From Bacteroidetes bacterium HLUCCA01 (GTDB lineage: Bacteria > Bacteroidota > Rhodothermia > Balneolales > HLUCCA01), in assembly GCA_001314545.1 (NCBI GenBank), contig LIHN01000001.1, positions 340,180 to 404,179 of the forward strand: a stretch of DNA of 64,000 bases, given 5' to 3'. The notes beneath the pieces were generated by a model. That model made no database searches. It was given only the letters and a program-made list of their open reading frames with translations, and had not been told where the DNA came from. The stretch's first letter is position 1. Each line of letters starts with the position of its first letter. The translations under genes and the position numbers were made by a program. Below are positions 27,524 to 36,735 of the stretch, piece after piece.

Positions 27524-29002
27524 TTATCGGTTGGAGTAATTCGGCGCTTCTTTGGTTATAGTAACGCTGTGAGGATGACTTTCTTTAACGCTGGCCGCAG
27601 ATACCTGAACAAATTCAGCCTTTTGCAATTCAGCGATGGTGGTTGCCCCGCAGTATCCCATGGCGGCTCGGAGACCACCGACCATCTGATAGACAACCTC
27701 ACCCAGATTTCCCTTGTAGGGAACCATACCTTCTATTCCCTCGGGAACCAGTTTTTTGATGTCATCCTCCACGTCCTGAAAATATCGGTCTTTGCTGCCC
27801 TTCGACATGGAGGCCAGACTTCCCATACCACGGTAGGTCTTAAATTTTCGGGCATCATAAATAACGGTTTCACCCGGGCTTTCATCTACACCGGCAAACA
27901 TTCCGCCCAGCATCACGGCATCAGCTCCGGCAGCAATAGCTTTGGGAATTTCACCGGTTTGTTTGATGCCGCCATCGGCGATGAGACCAACTCCGGCATC
28001 GCGGGTGAATCCGGCGACCTCCATTACTGCTGAAAGCTGCGGGACGCCAACGCCTGTGACAATCCGTGTGGTACAAATTGATCCGGGGCCCACCCCGACT
28101 TTAACCACATCAGCGCCGGCCTCGTGCAGGGCTTTCGCGGCAGCTGCTGTAGCAATATTTCCGGCAATTACGGGTATCTGGGGGTATGACAGTTTCGCCT
28201 GGCGAACCATTGACAGAACCCCTTCCGAGTGACCGTGAGCCGTATCAATGGTGATACAGTCAACGCCGGCATCAACCAATGCTTCGATACGGTCTGTTGT
28301 ATCCGGAGAAATTCCAACAGCGGCTCCTACCCGTAATCTGCCTAATTCATCTTTACAGGCGAACGGATAGTTCTTTTTCTTTTCGATATCTTTGAAGGTA
28401 ATCAGGCCTACCAGGGTCCCGTCTTTCTCTACAATCGGAAGCTTTTCAACCTTGTAGTTTTGAAGAAGTCGTTCTGCCTCTTTTAAATTGGTACCGATAC
28501 CGGCAGTCAGCAGGTTTTCCGAAGTCATAATCTGGCTGAGCAGCTTGTCATTATCCGACTCAAAACGAAGGTCGCGGTTCGTAACTATACCCATGAGTTT
28601 GCCGGATGTATCCACTACCGGTATGCCACCGATTTTATGTTTACTCATGAGTGCCCGCGCGTCACGCACCGTAGCCTGAGGGGGAAGTGTCACCGGGTCT
28701 ACAATCATCCCGCTCTCGCTTCGCTTGACCAGACGTACCTGTTCGGCCTGCTGTTCAGCTGTCATATTCTTGTGCAGAATAGCCATTCCTCCCTCCCGGG
28801 CCAGTGCAATAGCCATCCGGTATTCGGATACGGTATCCATTGCAGCACTCAGAATTGGCACGTTCAACGAGAGCTTCGAGGTAAGTTTTGAGGAAACGTC
28901 TACGTCTCTGGGCAGAACCGACGAATAAGCCGGAACCAGTAGTACGTCATCATAGGTAAGGCCTTTGCGTGTGATCCTGGAGGTATCTGATGGTTGACTC
29001 AT
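27524..29002 (-). CDS. guaB: inosine-5'-monophosphate dehydrogenase
   Basis: 492-residue enzyme that oxidises IMP to XMP with NAD+, the committed step of GMP synthesis. The TIM barrel is interrupted by two CBS domains (about 95-205). The catalytic loop [11 protein letters not shown] puts the nucleophile at Cys310. The flap and nucleotide motifs ([21 protein letters not shown]) are present. It heads the co-directional series that continues into M23, bactofilin and ATP synthase genes. The 163-bp gap upstream, divergent from wecE, holds no recognisable riboswitch. Confidence 0.97.
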   Translation of the reverse strand: MSQPSDTSRITRKGLTYDDVLLVPAYSSVLPRDVDVSSKLTSKLSLNVPILSAAMDTVSEYRMAIALAREGGMAILHKNMTAEQQAEQVRLVKRSESGMIVDPVTLPPQATVRDARALMSKHKIGGIPVVDTSGKLMGIVTNRDLRFESDNDKLLSQIMTSENLLTAGIGTNLKEAERLLQNYKVEKLPIVEKDGTLVGLITFKDIEKKKNYPFACKDELGRLRVGAAVGISPDTTDRIEALVDAGVDCITIDTAHGHSEGVLSMVRQAKLSYPQIPVIAGNIATAAAAKALHEAGADVVKVGVGPGSICTTRIVTGVGVPQLSAVMEVAGFTRDAGVGLIADGGIKQTGEIPKAIAAGADAVMLGGMFAGVDESPGETVIYDARKFKTYRGMGSLASMSKGSKDRYFQDVEDDIKKLVPEGIEGMVPYKGNLGEVVYQMVGGLRAAMGYCGATTIAELQKAEFVQVSAASVKESHPHSVTITKEAPNYSNR

Positions 29003-29165
29003 AGGTAAAGGAAAAGCTTTTAAGTAACGTTTTTAGAATTTAAAGAAAATGCATCAGAGCTGCGCTGACTAATTTTGTGAGTATGCAGGCAATTGAGGTC
29101 GTATTCCTGTAATTTGAGGGTTGATAAAAACCAAAAAACTGCAATCAAACTAGTTTTTGTAACTT

Positions 29166-30314
29166 TTGAGTACCGTAATACCTTTTCACAAACCGTTTAC
29201 CGACTCACAGGAGTACCAGGCAATACAACAGGTACTTTCCGGGGGAATACTTCGGGGCGATGGTCCGGTGAGCAAGCGTGTACAGCTGCTTATGCGAACC
29301 ATTACGGGTGCTCACCATGCCTTTTTTACTACTTCGTGTACACACGCGCTTGAAATCGCCGTTCAGACTTTGGGGATTGGTCCGGGTGATGAGGTAATCA
29401 TGCCCAGTTACACCTTCGTATCAACGGCCAATGCCGTACTGATGCATGGTGCACGTCCTGTCTTTTGCGATGTGGTCACCGATACCCTTAATATGGATTT
29501 CAGCCACGCAGCCCGGCTTGTGACCAATCGTACCAAGGCCATTATTCCGGTTCATTACGCAGGAATGGCTGTGGACATCCCAGCCATGATGAAGTTCAAA
29601 AACACGTACGGTGTGCATATTATTGAAGATGCCGCTCAGGGAGCTGATGCCTATTTCAAGGGCAGGCATCTCGGAACATTCGGCGACTTTGGCTGTCTTA
29701 GTTTTCACGACACGAAGAACATTACCTGTGGTGAAGGCGGTGCTTTACTCACCGACGATCCGGAACTGGCCCGCAGGGCAGAGATTATCCGCGAAAAAGG
29801 AACGAACCGATCAGCTTTTCTTCGCGGAGAGGTTGATAAATACACCTGGATCGACCGTGGAAGCAGCTATATTCAGTCGGATTTACTGGCGGCGGTTCTT
29901 GAAGTTCAGTGGGAGAAAAGAACAACAATAAAAGAACTTCGCGCCGGAGCCTGGAACCAGTACCACCACATTTTTGAACCCTTCGAGCGGAGCGGAAAGC
30001 TGAAAAGGCCCGTTGTTCCTGAGGGTGCGGAAACCAACTACCATACGTATTTCATTACCGTAGGCACTGCGGAAGAACGTGATATGCTGCTTGAAGCCTA
30101 CAAACAAGCCGGTATACAAGCCTCTTTCCACTACATCCCCCTGCATAACAGTCCGTTTGGAAGCAAACTGCACTCCGGAATCCCGCCGTATTTGCCTGTT
30201 ACCGAGCAAATGAGCGATCGCATCATTCGGCTTCCTCTATACCCGTCCATCGCCTCTGAACATCCCGACTTCTGTGACCGGGTGTATGCCATTACTGCAA
30301 GCGTTCTGCATTGA
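29166..30314 (+). CDS. wecE: WecE/RffA-like sugar-nucleotide aminotransferase
   Basis: 382-residue PLP-dependent DegT/DnrJ/EryC1/StrS aminotransferase closest in pattern to E. coli WecE (dTDP-4-amino-4,6-dideoxygalactose transaminase). Shared stretches include GDEVIMPSYTFVSTANA, VEDAAQG-type IIEDAAQGAD, EIIREKGTNRS and VDKYTWIDRGSSY. The PLP lysine is Lys184 in HDTKN, with Asp155 as its usual partner. The start is read as TTG 29166 because no ATG fits the conserved N-terminus. It begins the surface-glycan cluster and the next gene starts two bases later. Product dTDP-Fuc4N is inferred from similarity. Confidence 0.88.
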   Translation: MSTVIPFHKPFTDSQEYQAIQQVLSGGILRGDGPVSKRVQLLMRTITGAHHAFFTTSCTHALEIAVQTLGIGPGDEVIMPSYTFVSTANAVLMHGARPVFCDVVTDTLNMDFSHAARLVTNRTKAIIPVHYAGMAVDIPAMMKFKNTYGVHIIEDAAQGADAYFKGRHLGTFGDFGCLSFHDTKNITCGEGGALLTDDPELARRAEIIREKGTNRSAFLRGEVDKYTWIDRGSSYIQSDLLAAVLEVQWEKRTTIKELRAGAWNQYHHIFEPFERSGKLKRPVVPEGAETNYHTYFITVGTAEERDMLLEAYKQAGIQASFHYIPLHNSPFGSKLHSGIPPYLPVTEQMSDRIIRLPLYPSIASEHPDFCDRVYAITASVLH

Positions 30315-30316
30315 CC

Positions 30317-31300
30317 ATGAAGCTAACCATTACCGAACTCACGCAGACTACCACCGAAACGTGGCTGGATTTCTGGCAGCATTGTCCCTGGGCGACCGTG
30401 CCGGAATCGCCCGACTGGTTCAACTTGTGGGTTTCCTGCTTAGATACGAATGCCAGAACCTATCCTCTACTGGTTACCTTCAGTGATGGGGTGCAATGTG
30501 TTATACCAGCCTTGCGGGTGGGTCGGGTCCGAAACCTGGTAGAGGTACTGCAGGCCGGGCCTTCTGGTGGTTACGGTGGACCGCTGAGCAGGGATGTACT
30601 CACCGGCAGTCACCTGACCCTCATCCTGGATCGAATCCGACGTGAGCACGCGGATTTTCATCTGAGGATTAATCCTTTCCTCCTTCACCGCATACAGCCC
30701 GTTCTGAACTCAATAACATGCACGATCTTGCCCACCCCTGTGCGAGCGGATTTCACGCAACCGGTTCCCCTGGACAACCATATCGAGGACCTGCTCTCAC
30801 GTAAAAGGGTCAGGCGTTATGCAAGGTCCGCATCGGCAAACGGCTTTCAGGTCAAGGTAATGCCAGCCGAAGAAATTGATGAATACATCCAAACCTACAC
30901 CGAGGCCAAAGTACGTTGGAAGGAGGCAACCGTAGATTACCCCGACCGCTTCTTCAAAGCTATGGCTAACCTGACGGATTGCACCTTCTTTGGTGTATAC
31001 GATGATGAAGGAAACTACTGTGGAGGCGGCCCGATACTGACCGGTGGTACTATTGTTACTACATGGCTATCTGTCATGCGCAACAACAGGTTAAAAAGCC
31101 ACATCTACGAACTATTCTATTATGAACTTGTGCATCGGTTCCGTTCAGAAGGGTATGCCTGGTTCGATTTCAACCCGAGCAGCGGCAAAGCAGGAGTAAT
31201 TCGGTTCAAACGTAATTTTACGCCCTATACCCTCCCCGCACCAGAATACGAAGGGTACAGCTGGAAAAGGCTGGCACTCATTGCACTTGGGAGACCCTAG
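30317..31300 (+). CDS. FemAB/GNAT-like acyltransferase of the glycan cluster
   Basis: 327-residue protein with the double-GNAT architecture of FemAB/CelD-like ('Acetyltransf_6') proteins. The N-terminal half begins with a WLDFWQHCPWATVPESPDWF pattern. The C-terminal half has RKRVRRYARSASANGF and a typical late segment SHIYELFYYELVHRFRSEGYAWFDFNPSSG. It lies between wecE and wzx, the place taken by the WecD acyltransferase near E. coli wecE-wzxE. A role in N-acylating the aminosugar is a reasonable guess, but peptide or lipid acylation is also possible. ATG 30317 is preferred over TTG 30311. Confidence 0.75.
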   Translation: MKLTITELTQTTTETWLDFWQHCPWATVPESPDWFNLWVSCLDTNARTYPLLVTFSDGVQCVIPALRVGRVRNLVEVLQAGPSGGYGGPLSRDVLTGSHLTLILDRIRREHADFHLRINPFLLHRIQPVLNSITCTILPTPVRADFTQPVPLDNHIEDLLSRKRVRRYARSASANGFQVKVMPAEEIDEYIQTYTEAKVRWKEATVDYPDRFFKAMANLTDCTFFGVYDDEGNYCGGGPILTGGTIVTTWLSVMRNNRLKSHIYELFYYELVHRFRSEGYAWFDFNPSSGKAGVIRFKRNFTPYTLPAPEYEGYSWKRLALIALGRP

Positions 31301-32767
31301 ATGCAATCGTTAAAAGAAAAAGCTTTTGACAACATGCAATGGACAGGAATTTCCAGTATCTATGTCTCTGCTGTTCAATTTATTCAGCTTTTTATCTTAG
31401 CATTTTTTCTAAGTCCGTCGGAAATTGGAACCATGACCATACTCCTGCTGCTGGTCTGGTTTTCACAGGCCCTTGCTGACGGCGGAATGAGTCCGGCACT
31501 CATCCATAAACAGCAGGCATCCCCCGGGGTTCTCAATACCCTTTTTGTATTGAATATCGTTTATGCTTTGATACTCTTCGTGCTGCTGTGGCTGTTTCGG
31601 GGGATTATAGCCGTTGTTTTTGACCAGCCTGATCTCACTGCTTACATCCCCTATGCGGCCTCGGTAGTTGTAATTGCTGCCATTGGTACCCAGTTTCGGG
31701 TGATTCTAAACAAAGAACTACGATTCGACCTGGTAGCCCGGCACGAGATGGCCTCCATCACGGTGAATTTTGTGGTGGCCGTTTTGCTTGCCTGGTACGG
31801 TTACGGGGTCTGGTCTATGGTAATTGGCTATGTATCTGGTTCGGTCGTATCGGCTGCCGTTCTGGTCTGGTATGGTTCAGCATACTGGAAACCCGGCCTG
31901 GTCCTGCATTGGAGTCAGGAACTCGGTGAATATATCCGATTCGGGATATATCAGATGGGAGAACGGGTGCTTATCTTCCTGAACTCACGGGTAGATCAAC
32001 TCCTGATCGGATCGCTGCTGGGCACTCAGGCACTCGGTATTTACACTCTGGCCCACAATTTCGTGGTAGGTCCGACCATTCGGGTGAATCAAATCATCAG
32101 CACCGTGATGTTTCCGGTATTCGCACGGGTGCAGGACGATGAAAGCCTGCTCAGAAAAGGATACCTGAAACTGGTAAAAGTAGTCACCGTTATCAACACT
32201 CCTATCCTGCTGGGTATTGCCGTAACCGCACCGGTTCTCATACCCTTCCTGTACGATGATGTCTGGTTTGAGGCTATCTACATACTTCAGATACTCAGTG
32301 TCTACGCACTCATCCGGTCTACCGGAAGTCCGGCAGGAAGTCTTCAGTTAGCCAAAGGCAGAGCCGACCTCGGCTTCAAATGGAATTTTGCATTGCTGCT
32401 GGTCACCGGTCCTGCTATCTACACCGGTTACATTTTTCATGGGCTCACCGGAATCGCCTATGCTCAGATCATACTACACGCCAGTCTTTTTGTACCCTAC
32501 TGGATATTCATGATCCGTCCGCTGATCGGACCTCCGGCCAAATCCTACTTCTTTGCAATTTTCGACGCGTTTGTACCCGGAATCTTCATGGGAGCCACCG
32601 TATGGCTCATCGGTTGGATTACCCATGATTTTCACGATATCTTTCGGCTTGTGCTGATGACCGGCTCCGGCGTCCTCCTTTTCATACTGTTTGTAAAAAA
32701 AACGGAGGAGGATCTGTTTGACGAAATCTCGACTTTGATCAGAAACAAGTACGCTCCGAAATTATGA
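31301..32767 (+). CDS. Wzx-type lipid-linked oligosaccharide flippase
   Basis: 488-residue MOP-superfamily membrane protein with 12-14 predicted TM helices. The N-terminus (MQSLKEKAFDNMQWTGIS) and the central RVDQLLIGSLLGTQALGIYTLAHN stretch are typical of O-antigen/exopolysaccharide flippases of the Wzx/TuaB/WzxC group. It moves undecaprenyl-linked repeat units from the cytoplasmic to the periplasmic leaflet. The ATG directly follows the preceding stop codon and the end overlaps the next glycosyltransferase by four bases (ATGA). Confidence 0.9.
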   Translation: MQSLKEKAFDNMQWTGISSIYVSAVQFIQLFILAFFLSPSEIGTMTILLLLVWFSQALADGGMSPALIHKQQASPGVLNTLFVLNIVYALILFVLLWLFRGIIAVVFDQPDLTAYIPYAASVVVIAAIGTQFRVILNKELRFDLVARHEMASITVNFVVAVLLAWYGYGVWSMVIGYVSGSVVSAAVLVWYGSAYWKPGLVLHWSQELGEYIRFGIYQMGERVLIFLNSRVDQLLIGSLLGTQALGIYTLAHNFVVGPTIRVNQIISTVMFPVFARVQDDESLLRKGYLKLVKVVTVINTPILLGIAVTAPVLIPFLYDDVWFEAIYILQILSVYALIRSTGSPAGSLQLAKGRADLGFKWNFALLLVTGPAIYTGYIFHGLTGIAYAQIILHASLFVPYWIFMIRPLIGPPAKSYFFAIFDAFVPGIFMGATVWLIGWITHDFHDIFRLVLMTGSGVLLFILFVKKTEEDLFDEISTLIRNKYAPKL

Positions 32768-33936
32768 ATGCACCCGCTCCCATTGTTGCGCACTATCATG
32801 CCGAGTGGCTGCCACTGACCATGACCTGGCTTTATGAGCAGGTGTACCGGCTCAATGCGCATTGCAGTAATCACGTACTGTGCGAGCGGAGGTCCACCGA
32901 CACTGCGTTTCATGTCCCAAATATGCACGTCCTGGGCGACCAGCCGTACTTCCTGCAGTGGGCACATCGATTTAAAAAAAAAGCAGGGATTACCTCCTAC
33001 CTACCCTTCTATGAACATACCGTTTCAGCGGTACATGCAAACCTGATCCACGGACACTTCGGTCATATGGGGGCAGCGATGTATCCCCTGGCCAAAAAAC
33101 GTGGTCTTCCTTTGCTTGTCACCTTTTATGGGATGGACATCCATCAGTTACCTCGGCGCTACCCCCGGCTCCGCGATCAGTATCTATCGATGTTTTCTTA
33201 TGCAAGTGCGATTCTTTGCGAGGGCGATTTTATGGCCCGTGAAATTATACAGCTGGGTTGCCAGCCTGAAAAAGTACGGGTTCATCCCCTGGGAGTTGAC
33301 CTTCAAAAAATCCCGTTTACTCCGGCAACCCCTGCCGATGGCAAGCAACCCGTCAGAATACTCATCGCGGCATCTTTCCGTCAAAAAAAGGGCATTCCTG
33401 ATGCGCTTCAGGCAATCGCCAACATATCCGGAATGTACCGTTTCGAGGTGACCGTTATTGGAGATGCCGGGAAAGACGAAGCCTCACGGATGGAGAAAAA
33501 CCGGATTCTGGAGGTAATAAGCCGGAATAATATGACTGACTATGTTCGGTTAATGGGGTTTGCATCCCATCAGATGCTGCTGGCTCAGGCAACCCGTACC
33601 GATATATTCTTGTCCCCCAGCCGGCATGCTGATGACGGCGATAGTGAGGGTGGCGCTCCGGTTACGCTTATTGAAATGGCCGCAGCAGGTAAAATCATAG
33701 TAAGTACCACGCATTGTGACATTCCGGGGGTCGTAGAGCACGAAAAAACAGGCTGGCTGGCTACGGAAGCCTCCATAGACGACCTTACTGCCAAACTGCA
33801 CACCGCCTTGCAGGAACGAGAGCGCTGGCCCGATATGAGCCGTAATGCTCGAATTAAAACTGAAGAACAGTTTAATGCAACCACACAGGCCAGCAGACTT
33901 GCCGGACTTTACAAGGAGATCCTCAGTCATGGGTAG
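32764..33936 (+). CDS. family 4 glycosyltransferase (WcaL/AmsK-like)
   Basis: 390-residue GT-B glycosyltransferase. The acceptor domain contains IHGHFGHMGAAMYPLAKKRGLPLLVTFYGMD, a pattern seen in colanic-acid-type WcaL/AmsK enzymes. The donor domain has RILIAASFRQKKG and the nucleotide-sugar site SEGGAPVTLIEMAAAGK with the usual Glu. It probably adds a hexose during repeat-unit assembly on the cytoplasmic face. It is translationally coupled to wzx and overlaps the next gene by eight bases. Confidence 0.9.
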   Translation: MNAPAPIVAHYHAEWLPLTMTWLYEQVYRLNAHCSNHVLCERRSTDTAFHVPNMHVLGDQPYFLQWAHRFKKKAGITSYLPFYEHTVSAVHANLIHGHFGHMGAAMYPLAKKRGLPLLVTFYGMDIHQLPRRYPRLRDQYLSMFSYASAILCEGDFMAREIIQLGCQPEKVRVHPLGVDLQKIPFTPATPADGKQPVRILIAASFRQKKGIPDALQAIANISGMYRFEVTVIGDAGKDEASRMEKNRILEVISRNNMTDYVRLMGFASHQMLLAQATRTDIFLSPSRHADDGDSEGGAPVTLIEMAAAGKIIVSTTHCDIPGVVEHEKTGWLATEASIDDLTAKLHTALQERERWPDMSRNARIKTEEQFNATTQASRLAGLYKEILSHG

Positions 33937-35206
33937 CGCCTTGTTCATCTGTCCGCATTGGCACCAGTTCGGCAATGTTGGTGTATTGCGGGCTCGCCGT
34001 ATGGTTCGCTGGATGCATGAAGCGGGGTGGACAGTAACTGTTGTCTGTGCGGGAAGCCGGTCCAGATTGGAGCGTGCAGATTTTGGCAGCGTAATTACAA
34101 GGAAAGATCCCCTGGGTATTTTTACCGAAAACGATGGGCCACACGGATCTGCTGCTTTACGTCGTCCGAACCGGTTTCGTCGGCTACTGGCCTACGCCCT
34201 GCTCACACCCGACCTTCAGCTACCCTGGGCGCTGGCGTGCCGCTGGTCGACCGACGTGCAAAAGGCAGCGGCAAATTCGCAGGTTATTCTTTCTTCATCG
34301 CCACCGGAATCGGCACATGTTCTGGCCGGGTGGCTTCATCAGCAACACGATGTGCCCCATATTATCGATCTTCGCGACGGCTGGCTCGATGAACCCATGA
34401 AACCACTGCTAAAAAGCAGCTCTTTGCAGCAAATACGCGAAAAAAGGCTGGAAAAACGGCTGCTTACTGCTGCATCAGCCATTTTAGTCACAAGCCATGA
34501 ATGGAAAAGCCTGCTTAGAAAGCGGTATCCACAGCTCAGCCATCGGATTCAGGTTTTAACCAACGCCTATCCTGACCATCCGCCGGTTATCCGTACCAGA
34601 CAACCGGTGCCAGATGCCCCCCTTCGTGTGCTGCATGCCGGACGAATCAGCAGCTCCCGACCTGAACGAAATCCTCAGGAATTACTAAGTCTGCTCTTTC
34701 AGGCATTCACATCCGTCCATGAATCCTCCGGCTCATTGATATTTTTAGGTAGTATGGAGCATGAGGAGGTAGATTTCATCAGGAGTCGGGAGGCTGATTT
34801 TTCTGCCCGGGGCTGGACCATAACTCGGGAGTCTCAAGTCTCGCATGCCCGTGCTCTGGAACGAATGGCTGCCACCGATCTACTTATTCTCTATTCGGCA
34901 TCACAGGCTTCCATACCAGCCAAGTTTTTCGATTATCTGCACGCCGGCAAACCGATTTTGTGTATCTGTCCCCCCGGCAGTGCCGTGTGGCATGCCAGCG
35001 AAGATTTGGCCCAGGTTTACCGATTAAATCCAGAGCAACCTGACTTTACCCAACTCAAGGATTTCATAGTATCTTCGAAAAAGAGCCCGCTGCCCGGCAC
35101 AGCATTACCTGTCCATTTTTCTGACAGACACCTTGGTCGCCGGTTTATTGACCTGCTGAATCAGACACGTAACCCTGAAATAATCACCCGTGGAAAAGCA
35201 TACTAA
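33929..35206 (+). CDS. GT-B glycosyltransferase, second of the cluster
   Basis: 425-residue GT-B fold protein of glycosyltransferase family 4 type. The N-terminal segment FICPHWHQFGNVGVLRARRM with a glycine turn and the DLRDGW motif near residue 150 belong to the acceptor domain. RVLHAGRISSSRPERNP opens the donor domain, and the site PAKFFDYLHAGKPIL near 330 binds the sugar nucleotide. The start at 33929 is chosen because it gives a normal beta-strand start; an ATG at 33845 lies within the previous gene. The sugar specificity cannot be read from sequence. Confidence 0.82.
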   Translation: MGSALFICPHWHQFGNVGVLRARRMVRWMHEAGWTVTVVCAGSRSRLERADFGSVITRKDPLGIFTENDGPHGSAALRRPNRFRRLLAYALLTPDLQLPWALACRWSTDVQKAAANSQVILSSSPPESAHVLAGWLHQQHDVPHIIDLRDGWLDEPMKPLLKSSSLQQIREKRLEKRLLTAASAILVTSHEWKSLLRKRYPQLSHRIQVLTNAYPDHPPVIRTRQPVPDAPLRVLHAGRISSSRPERNPQELLSLLFQAFTSVHESSGSLIFLGSMEHEEVDFIRSREADFSARGWTITRESQVSHARALERMAATDLLILYSASQASIPAKFFDYLHAGKPILCICPPGSAVWHASEDLAQVYRLNPEQPDFTQLKDFIVSSKKSPLPGTALPVHFSDRHLGRRFIDLLNQTRNPEIITRGKAY

Positions 35207-36122
35207 AACGCCGCATATCGTAGTGTTGATGTCGGCCTATAACGGCGCCCGGTTCATCAGGGAGCAGATTGAAAGTATCCTTCGCCAGGAAGGCGTATCG
35301 GTTAGGCTTCTGGTCCGCGACGATGGATCGAGCGATGCTACCCGGCAAATTCTGGGTAATCTCCAGAAAGTATACCCTGAAATAGAGCTTGTCTTTGATA
35401 CAAATGTTGGTGTTTCTGCGAGTTTTTTCCGCCTGCTGGAAAAGTCGGGTACCGGGTATGACTTCTACGCCTTTGCCGATCAGGACGATGTCTGGAAGCC
35501 GGACAAACTGATCAGAGCCTGTAAAATGCTCGGCTCGGTCGATTCTACAGCTCCGAAAATGTACTACAGCAGGCTGGAATTTGTGGATGAAAATTTACGC
35601 CGCCTGGGCTACAGTGCCATACCGTCCACACGGGGTTTTCATAATGCGTTAGTCCAAAATCAGGCCACAGGCTGTACTATCGTGATGAACCGGTCTGCCC
35701 GAAACCTGGTTTGCCAGCATCTGCCTGAATGGACCCTGATGCACGACTGGTGGTGTTATTTGGTGATATCGGCTTTTGGCGAGGTAGTTTATGATGAATA
35801 TCCGGGCATTCTCTACCGAAAACATGGCAACAATGTTACCCCTGCTACCCCAAATTTTGCGATGGAACTATACGCAAGAACCCGGCGCTTTCTGGGAAAA
35901 GGCGATATTCCCGAAAAAGTAACAGATCAGGCAAGACAATTTTTTTCCTTGTACGGAGATAAGCTAAGCGCGGAAAACAGGCGTTTGACGCAAGGTTTTC
36001 TGAAAGTCAGAGAGAAGGGACCCATTGCACGACTGGTTTACGCGTTGAACATGCCCGTTCAACGCAACACGCCACTGGACAATCTGATCATGCGGATACT
36101 GATTATCGCGGGTCGCTTTTAA
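35190..36122 (+). CDS. family 2 glycosyltransferase (rhamnosyltransferase-like)
   Basis: 310-residue GT-A enzyme. The nucleotide-binding start VVLMSAYNGARFIREQI, the LVRDDGSSD motif and the metal-binding ADQDDVWKPDKL (DxD-type) are all clear. The pattern resembles the RfbF/WchA-side rhamnosyltransferase group. The start is GTG 35190, overlapping the previous gene by 17 bases. It is the last gene of the cluster; the following 93 bp contain only a weak hairpin before the convergent unknown gene. Confidence 0.9.
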   Translation: MEKHTKTPHIVVLMSAYNGARFIREQIESILRQEGVSVRLLVRDDGSSDATRQILGNLQKVYPEIELVFDTNVGVSASFFRLLEKSGTGYDFYAFADQDDVWKPDKLIRACKMLGSVDSTAPKMYYSRLEFVDENLRRLGYSAIPSTRGFHNALVQNQATGCTIVMNRSARNLVCQHLPEWTLMHDWWCYLVISAFGEVVYDEYPGILYRKHGNNVTPATPNFAMELYARTRRFLGKGDIPEKVTDQARQFFSLYGDKLSAENRRLTQGFLKVREKGPIARLVYALNMPVQRNTPLDNLIMRILIIAGRF

Positions 36123-36155
36123 CGTCCTGCCACGAGTTTTACTCAGCACTTTGCA

Positions 36156-36169
36156 CACGGACTTCCGTG
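36156..36169. repeat. weak inverted repeat after the glycan cluster
   Basis: Arms CACGGA (36156-36161) and TCCGTG (36164-36169) in the 93-bp gap between the family 2 glycosyltransferase stop and the convergent unknown gene. There is no T-run, so a terminator role is doubtful. Nothing else is seen in the gap. Confidence 0.25.
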
Positions 36170-36215
36170 ATTCAATACGCACTATGTTGTTCATGACCGT
36201 AAATCCATCAGACAA

Positions 36216-36551
36216 TCACGCCAGATAACTTACTTTGAGTGCATCCATAGCGGTCTGCAGATCGCAGGTACCATCCAGGTAGGCATTAACCCAGTAGTAA
36301 ATACTTTTACGGCGATTGAGCACATTCACGTCACGCGTTGCATATAACCCCATAATTTCATCACGAAAACCAATGAGGTCTATGGCAATGGTGAGTTTGA
36401 ACGGATCCGGCAGATCCGACCAGCCCATCAGAGAAAAGATTTCATCGGTTTCTGCAAGCAGCGGATTCCGGCGGCCGGAGCGCTTGACCAGATGGGATTC
36501 AACCGGTCTGAGAACCGGGTATGCAGGATCGAGTTTTGTAGCAGTTGTCAT
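36216..36551 (-). CDS. unknown 111-residue cytoplasmic protein
   Basis: I do not recognise this protein. It has no signal peptide or membrane helix. The middle (residues 35-70) looks like a compact amphipathic helical domain (EIFSLMGWSDLPDPFKLTIA), and the C-terminal half has RRKSIYYWVNAYLDGTCDLQTAMDAL. It is alone on the minus strand between two plus-strand genes, with a set of symmetrical half-sites 41-66 bases upstream of its start. No adjacent gene suggests a partner. It appears real because its codon use is like that of its neighbours and no long frame competes on the other strand. Confidence 0.6.
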   Translation of the reverse strand: MTTATKLDPAYPVLRPVESHLVKRSGRRNPLLAETDEIFSLMGWSDLPDPFKLTIAIDLIGFRDEIMGLYATRDVNVLNRRKSIYYWVNAYLDGTCDLQTAMDALKVSYLA

Positions 36552-36591
36552 GGTTTTGTCCTTGTTTTGTTCAGGTTTATCTAAAGTTACC

Positions 36592-36617
36592 TGTCACGAG
36601 TGACAACATTATGTCAC
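36592..36617. promoter_or_regulatory. putative operator: three alternating TGTCAC/GTGACA half-sites
   Basis: TGTCAC (36592-36597), GTGACA (36600-36605) and TGTCAC (36612-36617) alternate in the 184-bp divergent gap. The first pair makes a perfect palindrome with a 2-base centre, and the second pair makes one with a 6-base centre. The site is 41 bases from the unknown gene's start and about 120 bases from the antiporter start. This is typical of a dimeric regulator's operator; the regulator is unknown. Confidence 0.4.
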
Positions 36618-36735
36618 CCCTATCAAAACTTTTTTCCATTCCACGAAAAAAGACTGCTGATATAGTTATTTTATCGGCCATAGCAGCAAGCAACTCAAAT
36701 CAGAGACGCTTTTCAGCGTAATTACATCAAATTCT

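Noticed and set aside
29003..29165. possible purine riboswitch upstream of guaB
   Set aside because: No conserved three-way junction core or terminator/anti-terminator was visible in the gap.
29166..36122. horizontally acquired island
   Set aside because: The glycan cluster has tight gene spacing and codon use similar to its neighbours by eye, with no flanking repeats; composition would need calculation to argue transfer.
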